From positions 1-10,714 of the forward strand of contig JAGZMM010000007.1 of assembly GCA_018364155.1 (NCBI GenBank): a stretch of DNA of 10,714 nucleotides. Direction: 5' to 3'. Source of the DNA: Clostridiales bacterium. Its GTDB lineage: Bacteria; Bacillota; Clostridia; Oscillospirales; Acutalibacteraceae. Of the stretch, positions 1-5,106 are shown piece by piece. The notes beneath the pieces were generated by a model. It ran no database searches, was not told where the DNA came from, and was given only the letters and a program-made list of their open reading frames with translations. A program made the translations under genes and the position numbers. The first letter of the stretch is position 1. Each line of letters opens with the position of its first letter.

Positions 1-32
1 CTTGGCAGTACTAATTGGTCGAGGGCTTGACC
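1..32 (+). rRNA. rrl: 3' end of 23S rRNA (partial)
   Basis: The first ~32 bases read as the conserved 3' terminus of bacterial 23S rRNA, with a TACTAATTGGTCGAGG block followed by CTTGACC. CTTGACC is the strand that closes helix 1 with the GGTCAAG at the 23S 5' end. Only the tail of the gene is inside the window, so the rest of this rrn operon lies upstream. The exact mature end is estimated from the CTTGACC block. Confidence 0.9.
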
Positions 33-110
33 TAGTGTATATCCTTCTTCTTTCCTTCCTTTACTTCTTCCCCTTTGTTCAGTTTTTAAGGTGTGAAAAC
101 CGGATATGAT
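33..110 (+). other. 23S 3' flank: pyrimidine tract and rRNA processing-stem strand
   Basis: No 5S rRNA follows the 23S end. Instead there is a run of almost pure pyrimidine (about 48-76) and then a 17-nt segment at 76-92. That segment is complementary to the leader motif at 10698-10714: 14 of 17 positions pair as Watson-Crick and two more as G-U. In clostridial rrn operons such flanks pair across the rRNA to form the precursor stem cut during maturation, which is the likely role here. Confidence 0.6.
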
Positions 111-139
111 AAAAAGCTCAGTGAATACTGAGCTTTTTT
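111..139 (+). terminator. rrn operon terminator
   Basis: AAAAAGCTCAGT (111-122) and ACTGAGCTTTTTT (127-139) form a perfect 12-bp stem with a GAAT loop and end in a T run. This is a classical intrinsic terminator closing the rrn operon. It lies only 30 nt before the FluC start codon. Confidence 0.9.
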
Positions 140-168
140 GTTATTCCATTGAGGAAGGGAGCGCTGAG

Positions 169-561
169 ATGAAACAGATTCTTACAGTGGGTTGCGGCGG
201 TTTTCTAGGCGCAGTTTGCCGCTATCTTCTTTCTCAATGGATTTCGTTTCTACACAAAGGTCCCCTTCCGTTGGCGACTTTTTTGGTAAATGTGGTCGGC
301 TGTTTTCTGATTGGTTTTTTAACCGTGTTCTTATCTGGCTTTTTTCCAGACAGAAAGAATCTTTCCTTATTTTTGACCACAGGGCTTTTGGGTGGATTCA
401 CTACCTTTTCTACTTTTGGGCTGGAGACCGTCAGTTTAATGCAGAACGGCAATTGGTTACTGGCGCTTGCAAATATGGTGGCAAGCCTTGCCTTTGGATT
501 GCTGGGTGTATGTTGTGGGAAACTAGTGGGAGGTTTGCTGACCTCTCATATAAATGGATAG
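169..561 (+). CDS. fluC: Fluoride ion channel FluC (CrcB family)
   Basis: A 130-residue, four-helix inner-membrane protein of the FluC/CrcB family. These proteins form antiparallel dual-topology dimers that export fluoride passively. Visible family marks are the N-terminal GGFLGAVCRY (residues 10-19), the conserved pore asparagine N41 in LVNVVG, and GGFTTFSTF (75-83), which carries the pore phenylalanines and the central sodium site residues. The length is normal. I chose ATG169 because GAGGAAGGGA (151-160) is a good ribosome binding site. An upstream in-frame ATG at 106 would place translation inside the rrn terminator and add 21 unrelated residues. The GNAT gene follows 14 nt after the stop, and its ribosome binding site starts at the last base of this stop codon, so the two are probably co-transcribed. 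There is one fluC copy here, so a homodimer is expected. I see no fluoride riboswitch upstream. Confidence 0.95.
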   Translation: MKQILTVGCGGFLGAVCRYLLSQWISFLHKGPLPLATFLVNVVGCFLIGFLTVFLSGFFPDRKNLSLFLTTGLLGGFTTFSTFGLETVSLMQNGNWLLALANMVASLAFGLLGVCCGKLVGGLLTSHING

Positions 562-575
562 AAGGAGTGAACATC

Positions 576-1079
576 ATGGAAAAGTTCACGTTAGAGGAAG
601 TAAAAACCGATGAGCAAATAGAGGCACTCGCCGCTTTGGCGAAAGAGATCTGGACGGAGCATTTTACCTCGATGCTGGAAGAGGGACAAGTGGAATACAT
701 GCTGGAGAAGTTTCAGTCGCCCAGTTCGATTCGGGCCCAGTTAAAGGAAGGGTACCAGTATTACTTTCTAAAGTTGGATGGAGAACTGGCTGGCTATACT
801 GGATTTCATGCTGAAGAGGAAAGCCTCTTTTTGAGCAAGATTTATGTCCGAAAGGTCATGCGTGGGAAAAAAATTGCCAAGCAGGCCATTGAATATATGA
901 TCTCTTTGTGTCGGGAGCGGCATTTGCATAAAATTTGGCTGACGGTGAACCGCAACAATTCCATTGCCATTGCTGCCTATGAAAAAATGGGTTTTACCAA
1001 AGCTTATATGAAGAAAGCGGACATTGGCAACGGCTTTTATATGGACGATTATATTATGGAGAAGAAGATTCCCGCTTAA
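576..1079 (+). CDS. GNAT family N-acetyltransferase
   Basis: A 167-residue protein with the Acetyltransf_1 fold. The acetyl-CoA pyrophosphate loop is RGKKIA (residues 96-101), preceded by the beta-strand LFLSKIYV. The later part, with LTVNRNNSIAIAAYEKMGF, is the typical N-x-x-A-x-x-x-Y-x-K-x-G-F motif B. It should transfer an acetyl group from acetyl-CoA to an amine. The substrate cannot be read from the sequence; peptides, protein N-termini and small amines all occur in this family. The start ATG576 has GAAGGAG (561-567) nine bases upstream. The gene sits directly behind fluC and is followed by a terminator, so the two form a small unit. A shared function is not evident. Confidence 0.9.
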   Translation: MEKFTLEEVKTDEQIEALAALAKEIWTEHFTSMLEEGQVEYMLEKFQSPSSIRAQLKEGYQYYFLKLDGELAGYTGFHAEEESLFLSKIYVRKVMRGKKIAKQAIEYMISLCRERHLHKIWLTVNRNNSIAIAAYEKMGFTKAYMKKADIGNGFYMDDYIMEKKIPA

Positions 1080-1164
1080 TGGCTTTTATTGCCTGTGGTC
1101 TTTTGGAAAGCCCCTTCGGAAAATTGCCGAAAAGAAGGGATACTTGTTCCATGTATTGCTTTGG

Positions 1165-1198
1165 AAGCGGCTCCGTTTATATCCGGAGCCGCTTTTTT
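1165..1198 (+). terminator. Terminator after the fluC-GNAT unit
   Basis: AAGCGGCTCCG (1165-1175) and CGGAGCCGCTT (1184-1194) form a perfect 11-bp stem with an 8-nt loop, and the right arm runs into TTTTTT. This is a strong intrinsic terminator about 85 nt after the GNAT stop. Confidence 0.9.
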
Positions 1199-1360
1199 GT
1201 GAAGAAACCGAAAGGTTTTTTATGCGCGCATTCAAATGGCATTTTCTCCTATGAAAAGCCAAAAGCTGCGTATCCATTCTATTCTCTTCATGGAGAAAAC
1301 AGACAGATGGCACAGATGCCTGACGATATTGGAAACATCTTTTGTGTGAAACAAAATACA

Positions 1361-1389
1361 TTGACACACATAGTAATATGTGTTATGCT
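1361..1389 (+). promoter_or_regulatory. Promoter of the PadR operon with built-in palindromic operator
   Basis: The -35 box TTGACA (1361-1366) and the -10 box TATGCT (1384-1389) are separated by exactly 17 bp. The spacer contains a perfect inverted repeat ACACATA-GTAA-TATGTGT (1366-1383) that fills it entirely and touches both boxes. A repressor bound there would block RNA polymerase. The first gene encodes a PadR repressor, so autoregulation through this site is the natural reading. Confidence 0.8.
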
Positions 1390-1415
1390 GTATCTCGATG
1401 AAAGGTGGTGTAGCC

Positions 1416-1763
1416 ATGGCGTCTTCGGCAATTAGCAGCGATTATATGCGGGGCAGTCTAGACCCGATTATCCTCCGTGTCCTTTTGGAAGGGGACAGCT
1501 ATGGCTATGAAATCATCAAAGCCGTGTCCCATATCAGCGGCGGTGTCTATGAGCTGAAAGAACCGTCTCTGTATACCAGTCTCAAGCGGTTGGAAGCGCT
1601 GGCCTGTGTCACCTCCTACTGGGGAAACGAAAGCCAGGGTGGCCGGCGAAAGTATTACCGGATCACGCCAAAGGGCCGTCAATTATACGAAACATCCTTG
1701 GCCCAATGGAAACAGGCGCGGGACTTGATTGACCAATTGATCGAAAGGAGGGCGCAGCCATAA
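1416..1763 (+). CDS. PadR family transcriptional regulator
   Basis: A 115-residue regulator made mostly of the PadR winged helix: the DNA-binding core spans about residues 14-90 with a short C-terminal dimerisation helix (PadR subfamily 2, no Vir_act_alpha extension). Family marks are DPIILRVLLEGDSYGYEII (16-34), SLYTSLKRLEA (51-61) as recognition helix, and the wing GGRRKYYRITPKG (75-87). Members are usually ligand-responsive repressors of membrane or transport genes. ATG1416 is preferred because AAAGGTGG lies seven bases upstream. An in-frame ATG at 1380 overlaps the -10 box and cannot be translated from this promoter. The stop overlaps the next start by one base (TAATG), so regulator and membrane protein are coupled. 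Confidence 0.93.
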   Translation: MASSAISSDYMRGSLDPIILRVLLEGDSYGYEIIKAVSHISGGVYELKEPSLYTSLKRLEALACVTSYWGNESQGGRRKYYRITPKGRQLYETSLAQWKQARDLIDQLIERRAQP

Positions 1764-2452
1764 TGGAGGAGCTGAAAAGCTATGTTGAGCTGCTGTTCAG
1801 CCGCTACCGCAATTCGGCGCGGATTTTGGAGCTCAAGGAAGAAATTTTAAGCAACCTGGAAGCCAAGGTGGAGGACCTGACCGCCCAGGGAATGGAGAAG
1901 GAAGAGGCTGTACGGCAGGCGAAAGCAAGCATCACCAGCGTGGACGGGCTCATTGACGGCAACCGTTTGGTTTATTATAATCGGTATAAAATGGAGGTCA
2001 CCCAGGTGGCGGTTCTTTATGGAGTGATCGCTTGGATTTTGACTTTGCCGCTGAAAATCGTGGATACCGGGATTTGGGTCAACGAAGTGTTTTTGGTGCT
2101 TACCCTTGCGGTGGGCATTTGGTACCTGCTCCAGCGCGGCCGCAAGGAAAAGGAATACGTGCAGCATACCGCCTATGTGCGAGTGAGCCGTCTGCGGTGG
2201 ATGCATAAGGCAGCGTGGTGGCTGTTTGGACTGCTGGTGGTGGTTATGACGGCGTTTACGACGGCAGTTCAGTTTGGAAGCAATTTTTGGTACTCTACGC
2301 CTGTAAAAATCGACGGGCCCTACCAGGTGGGGGCTTTAGCAGTGCGTTACCTTTTGCCGGCCTTTTTTATGATTATTCCCCTTCTGTACCACGCGGCCAT
2401 AAAACTTGTATCAAACTATGAGGTAAACCATGAAGATCAAAACGAGGAATAG
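1763..2452 (+). CDS. HAAS-type membrane protein (permease prefix domain 1-like / DUF1700-like)
   Basis: A 229-residue protein with a soluble N-terminal helical domain (residues 1-66) of the HAAS / permease-prefix type. Its pattern is LELKEEILSNL followed by A-x-GM-x-KEEAVRQA-x-x-x-I and then the DGLI region. Four hydrophobic segments follow at about 80-100, 107-124, 150-171 and 188-212, with a short acidic tail. Proteins of this type are very often encoded directly after a PadR repressor in Bacillota, and several are thought to act with it in envelope or antimicrobial-peptide stress responses. The precise molecular role is not known. The start overlaps the PadR stop, and the last 23 nt overlap the next gene. 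GAAAGGAGGG upstream (1744-1753) serves as its ribosome binding site. Confidence 0.8.
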   Translation: MEELKSYVELLFSRYRNSARILELKEEILSNLEAKVEDLTAQGMEKEEAVRQAKASITSVDGLIDGNRLVYYNRYKMEVTQVAVLYGVIAWILTLPLKIVDTGIWVNEVFLVLTLAVGIWYLLQRGRKEKEYVQHTAYVRVSRLRWMHKAAWWLFGLLVVVMTAFTTAVQFGSNFWYSTPVKIDGPYQVGALAVRYLLPAFFMIIPLLYHAAIKLVSNYEVNHEDQNEE

Positions 2453-3020
2453 GCTGATTATCGGGCTGTTTGTGGTGGGGCTGGTGTTTTACGGGGCCAT
2501 CGAAGGTCTAATTCTGCCGCAGAGGGAGGCAGCCCGGGAGCAATATCGGCTCGAGCAGCGCGACCCCCTGACCCATGACCTGGACAGCATTCTTAAATTC
2601 AAAAGCGCCTATATGGGAGATGCAAGCAATCTGATCAATCTGTTTTGCACCTTGCCTCTCAACCACATCGCCATGTCTTTTCAGATGGACAGCGAACAGT
2701 TCCTGGTGGAGGTGCATTATCAGGACAATGCCGCCAACATCGGGGATACCCAGGTGCGCCGGGCCATGCTCTATGACGCTACGGCCGCCTTTGCACTGAT
2801 TGACAATCTGCAGCGCATTGACTTTGTGTTTTTGGACGAATCCTTTACCATTACACGAGATGCCGTTTCTGGCTTCTACGACGAACCTCTGCCCAAGCTT
2901 CTCAAAAAGAATGCTTGGAAAGAGAAGGTGCAGGCGCCTCTCACCAGCGACGATTATGTATGGGACCGGGCGCGGGAGGGACTTCAAGGACAGAAAAAGG
3001 GAGGAAATCCGGATGAATGA
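2430..3020 (+). CDS. Membrane-anchored DUF4825-like protein
   Basis: A 196-residue protein with a basic N-terminus and one hydrophobic segment (residues 8-29), then an extracytoplasmic domain. The stretch FKSAYMGDASNLINLFCTLPL (about 57-77) resembles the opening motif of DUF4825, a small secreted or anchored domain of unknown function in Bacillota. The later part (residues 105-140) has the alternating pattern of the same domain. No lipobox cysteine is present after the hydrophobic segment, so it is probably a signal anchor. The ATG2430 start has GAGGT five bases upstream, inside the preceding gene. The 23-nt overlap with the HAAS gene and the 8-nt overlap with the next gene imply translational coupling. 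Assignment to DUF4825 is by recognition, not by search. Confidence 0.65.
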   Translation: MKIKTRNRLIIGLFVVGLVFYGAIEGLILPQREAAREQYRLEQRDPLTHDLDSILKFKSAYMGDASNLINLFCTLPLNHIAMSFQMDSEQFLVEVHYQDNAANIGDTQVRRAMLYDATAAFALIDNLQRIDFVFLDESFTITRDAVSGFYDEPLPKLLKKNAWKEKVQAPLTSDDYVWDRAREGLQGQKKGGNPDE

Positions 3021-3402
3021 GCAAGTGCAGCAGGCGATTGCCCAAGCAGACCTGGCGATCCGAAACGAGGATTTTGACCGGCTGATGGAGTTTTATACCG
3101 ATGACGCCGTGCTGGTGGTAAAGCCCGGAATGGTCGCCAGAGGAAAAGAGGAAATCCGCAAAGCATTTGTGGCCATCGCCCGCTATTTTGCCAACAGCCT
3201 TGTACCCACCCAGGGCAAACAGATTATGCTGGAAGCCGGCGATACGGTTTTGGTCTTGTCTCAAACCTTGCTTTCGGCTGACAAAGAGCCTTCCGGCGGG
3301 GAATCCATGGACCGCCGGGCCACCTATGTCTTTCGCAGAGAAAAAGGAAGGTGGCTGTGCGCAGTGGACAATTCGTACGGTACCACACTTTTGGATGAAT
3401 GA
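3013..3402 (+). CDS. SnoaL / DUF4440-like (NTF2 fold) protein
   Basis: A 129-residue cytosolic protein with the cone-shaped NTF2-like fold pattern. An N-terminal helix pair (VQQAIAQADLAIRNEDFDRLMEFYTDDAVLV) leads into beta-strands, and RATYVFRREKGRWLCAVDNSYG is the typical last strand pair. Related SnoaL and DUF4440 proteins include polyketide cyclases, isomerases and small-ligand binders, so the activity cannot be named. ATG3013 is preferred over an upstream in-frame start at 2800 because AAGGGAGG (2997-3004) lies eight bases ahead. It overlaps the DUF4825-like gene by 8 nt and is the last gene of the PadR operon. It could sense or process the ligand the operon responds to, but that is inference. 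Confidence 0.8.
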   Translation: MNEQVQQAIAQADLAIRNEDFDRLMEFYTDDAVLVVKPGMVARGKEEIRKAFVAIARYFANSLVPTQGKQIMLEAGDTVLVLSQTLLSADKEPSGGESMDRRATYVFRREKGRWLCAVDNSYGTTLLDE

Positions 3403-3477
3403 ATGGACGTTTTTGTGTGTGCGTAAGGCGTCTGCCCGTACCTATTTCAGGCGGCGACCCATTTTTGGGGATATAAA

Positions 3478-3513
3478 AAACCGTCGCTCCAGGCTGTCCT
3501 GGAGCGACGGTTT
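3478..3513 (-). terminator. Bidirectional terminator between the PadR operon and sleB
   Basis: AAACCGTCGCTCCAGG (3478-3493) and CCTGGAGCGACGGTTT (3498-3513) form a perfect 16-bp stem with a CTGT loop. On the minus strand the stem is followed by TTTTTTATAT, so it is a strong terminator for the sleB-like gene, whose stop lies 4 nt away. On the plus strand the T tract is only TTT, so it ends the PadR operon less well. Confidence 0.9.
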
Positions 3514-3516
3514 GAG

Positions 3517-4203
3517 CTACATGCAGAAAACGTGCTGGCCGATGGTATTGATAATGGGACGGGATCGAATCCATTCATTGGTGGCGGTAACGGGATTATA
3601 ATAATAAATTGCGCCGCCGCTGGGATCGACACCGTTGAGTGCGTCCCGGGCCGCTCGGTAGGCGGACTCGGCAACCGGCTGGTCAAACTGCCCATCGTTT
3701 AGGCAGGAGAAGGCGCCGGGCTGGTAGACAACGCCGGCAATGGTATCCGGGAAAGAAGGATGCTCCACCCGGTTGAGGATGACCGCGCCAACGGCTACCT
3801 GGCCGCTGTAGGGTTCGCCTCTCGCCTCGGCGGAAATGGTGCGGGCCAAGAGGTTTATGTCGCTGGTGGAAGCGCCGGTGGACCCGGAGGAGCCGCTGGA
3901 GCTGGAAATGCCGATGGCGGCCAGCGTTTCCGGACCGGCGATGCCGTCTACCCGCAGACCGTTTTTCTTTTGGAACTTGATGACGGCATCCTGGGTCTGT
4001 GTGCCGTAAATGCCGTCCACGTTGCCGAAATAGTAGCCCCATTGCTTGAGCTTCGTTTGAATCTGCCGGACCTCTTCGCTGCGGGAGCCGTATTTGGATA
4101 AGACCTCGGTCACCTCAGGCTGGGGATAGGATACGACATTTACCGTGAAAACGCAAACGCACAGTATCATCATGACCCGCCAGAGAACCTTCCATGTTTT
4201 CAT
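3517..4203 (-). CDS. sleB: Spore cortex-lytic enzyme SleB-like (PG-binding + Hydrolase_2)
   Basis: A 228-residue exported cell-wall hydrolase with the SleB layout: a signal segment (about 1-25), a peptidoglycan-binding type 1 domain (about 38-98, with VRQIQTKLKQWGYY, VDGIYGTQTQDAV and VDGIAGPETLAAI), a Ser/Gly-rich linker (100-114), and a C-terminal Hydrolase_2 domain. The likely catalytic glutamate is E126 in ISAEARGE, followed by AVGAVILNRV and PGAFSCLNDGQF. SleB proteins are lytic transglycosylases that degrade muramic-lactam cortex during spore germination. I chose the ATG at 4203 because GAGGAGG lies nine bases upstream; an in-frame ATG eight codons earlier has no binding site. The usual partner YpeB is not in the window, so a YpeB-independent cortex or cell-wall role is possible. 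The gene runs opposite to rpsT. Confidence 0.9.
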   Translation of the reverse strand: MKTWKVLWRVMMILCVCVFTVNVVSYPQPEVTEVLSKYGSRSEEVRQIQTKLKQWGYYFGNVDGIYGTQTQDAVIKFQKKNGLRVDGIAGPETLAAIGISSSSGSSGSTGASTSDINLLARTISAEARGEPYSGQVAVGAVILNRVEHPSFPDTIAGVVYQPGAFSCLNDGQFDQPVAESAYRAARDALNGVDPSGGAIYYYNPVTATNEWIRSRPIINTIGQHVFCM

Positions 4204-4269
4204 TTCAGGAGCCCTCCTCGATTGCATGCTTTCAGCCGGCGGAGTGGTTCCGCGCAGCTGTTACAAAGC

Positions 4270-4298
4270 CAGTATTTCCGGCTCGAAAGGAAATATCC
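4270..4298 (-). promoter_or_regulatory. Possible forespore-type (sigma F-like) promoter / 7-bp inverted repeat
   Basis: On the minus strand GGAAATACTG (4270-4279) matches nine of ten positions of the sigma F -10 pattern GGnrAnAnTw. GGATA (4294-4298) resembles the -35 pattern, though the spacing of 14 is one or two bases short. The same bases also form an inverted repeat, TATTTCC-N9-GGAAATA (4273-4295). The two readings compete and neither is strong. The forespore reading fits the SleB-like gene downstream. Confidence 0.3.
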
Positions 4299-4359
4299 GC
4301 CTGCCCTTTCCGTTTTGAGCAAAAAAGCAGAAAATCGCAGAGGCCGCGGAAAAAAGTGC

Positions 4360-4388
4360 TTGCAATTGAAGGGGAATGGTGTTAATAT
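4360..4388 (+). promoter_or_regulatory. rpsT promoter
   Basis: TTGCAA (4360-4365) and TAATAT (4383-4388) are spaced by 17 bp. Transcription should begin near 4395, giving a leader of about 30 nt that carries the strong AAGGAGGTG binding site at 4412-4420. Confidence 0.8.
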
Positions 4389-4425
4389 ATTATGAGCGTG
4401 ACTACGAGCTGAAGGAGGTGTGACA

Positions 4426-4683
4426 ATGCCGAATATCAAATCTGCGAAAAAGCGTGTGAAGATTGCCGCCGTTCGAACGATGCGCAATAAGAATTACAAT
4501 TCCGCTTTGAAGACGGCCGTAAAAAAGGCCAACCTCGCCATCGATCAGAATGCGGACAATAAGAACGATACCGTTCGTCTTGCCGTGAAAAAGATCGATC
4601 AAGCAGTGGCAAAGGGGATTCTTCATAAGAATACTGCTGCCAGAAAGAAGTCCGCCTTGGCTCGCAAAAGCGCGGCTGTGTAA
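4426..4683 (+). CDS. rpsT: 30S ribosomal protein S20
   Basis: An 85-residue, lysine- and alanine-rich all-helical protein that binds 16S rRNA in the body of the small subunit. It begins MPNIKSAKKRV, the hallmark start of S20. NYNSALKTAVKKA and the C-terminal NTAARKKSALARK are also typical, and the length is normal. ATG4426 follows AAGGAGGTG by five bases. The GTG six bases earlier overlaps that binding site and is rejected. It has its own promoter and terminator, so it is monocistronic, as is common for rpsT. Confidence 0.97.
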   Translation: MPNIKSAKKRVKIAAVRTMRNKNYNSALKTAVKKANLAIDQNADNKNDTVRLAVKKIDQAVAKGILHKNTAARKKSALARKSAAV

Positions 4684-4700
4684 GGAAAAATAGGAATGGG

Positions 4701-4733
4701 AAAGCAGTGCCATGTGCACTGCTTTTTTATTTT
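4701..4733 (+). terminator. rpsT terminator
   Basis: AAAGCAGTGC (4701-4710) and GCACTGCTTT (4716-4725) form a perfect 10-bp stem with a five-base loop, followed by TTTTATTTT. It lies 17 nt after the rpsT stop. Confidence 0.93.
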
Positions 4734-4824
4734 GCCAAAAATGCATGCAGATCCAAACGCAAAAAGTACTCTAGTGGAAAAATAACAGGTTTGATCGCCA
4801 ATCATCCGGAAAAAATACATATAA

Positions 4825-4863
4825 GCAAGTATCTTCAATTGCATTTGCACGAAAAATACTTGC
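4825..4863. promoter_or_regulatory. Inverted repeat upstream of the sugar kinase promoter
   Basis: GCAAGTAT (4825-4832) and ATACTTGC (4856-4863) are perfect inverted copies whose starts are 31 bp apart, close to three helical turns. They end 16 bp before the -35 box of the kinase promoter. This layout suits a pair of half-sites for a dimeric regulator, but chance is possible. The surrounding stretch from 4734 to 4879 holds no gene. Confidence 0.35.
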
Positions 4864-4879
4864 CTCATGACGTATTTCC

Positions 4880-4908
4880 TTGCAGAAACAACAAAAATAT
4901 GCTATACT
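4880..4908 (+). promoter_or_regulatory. Promoter of the sugar kinase-nucleotidylyltransferase operon
   Basis: TTGCAG (4880-4885) and TATACT (4903-4908) are spaced by 17 bp. The predicted start near 4915 leaves an unusually long leader of about 190 nt before the kinase GTG. Confidence 0.75.
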
Positions 4909-4914
4909 CTATTC

Positions 4915-5106
4915 AATTCGATGCTTTTCCCGTTTGGTTTGGAAAAGTACGGCTCCTGTGCACCCTCCGGCATAGGAAAGAATAACCAATGCCGTCGCCG
5001 GTAAAGGTACGCCGGAAGGTGGATATACGGCGAATTTGGGGGATGATAGGAATGCGGAGTCTTTTGCAGACCGCAATTCCGGCAAACGCGCGTGGGGGGT
5101 TCATTG
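4915..5106 (+). promoter_or_regulatory. Structured 5' leader RNA of the sugar kinase gene
   Basis: About 190 nt with no convincing ORF but several visible hairpins. These are CTTTTCC/GGAAAAG (4924-4930 with 4941-4947), CGGCAT/ATGCCG (4968-4973 with 4989-4994), CGCCG/CGGCG (4996-5000 with 5028-5032) enclosing a small GGAA-loop stem, and GGAATGCGG with CCGCAATTCC (5049-5057 with 5071-5080, one bulge). ACCCTCC (4962-4968) can pair with the ribosome binding site GGGGGGT (5094-5100). I do not recognise a known riboswitch class. Control at the level of translation is plausible because no terminator hairpin with a T tract is present. Confidence 0.5.

Noticed and set aside
106..168. Upstream ATG for fluC
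   Set aside because: It lies at the left edge of the rrn terminator and adds residues absent from the FluC family. ATG169 has a good binding site.
33..168. Fluoride riboswitch before fluC
   Set aside because: The space holds only rRNA flank and terminator. I find no crcB-motif pattern.
192..575. Long open frame running in phase into the GNAT gene, giving a 295-residue fusion
   Set aside because: It overlaps fluC in another frame with low-complexity Phe/Ser/Trp-rich content. The GNAT domain starts at ATG576 with a strong ribosome binding site, so the upstream part is a shadow.
4707..4985. Plus-strand open frame between rpsT and the kinase
   Set aside because: It begins inside the rpsT terminator, crosses the kinase promoter, lacks a binding site and has a composition unlike the neighbouring genes.
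5018..5033. T-box-like GGTGG string in the kinase leader
   Set aside because: The T-box antiterminator sequence (GGTGGNACCGCG) is not matched beyond five bases. There is no specifier-loop layout or terminator, and the gene is not amino-acid related.
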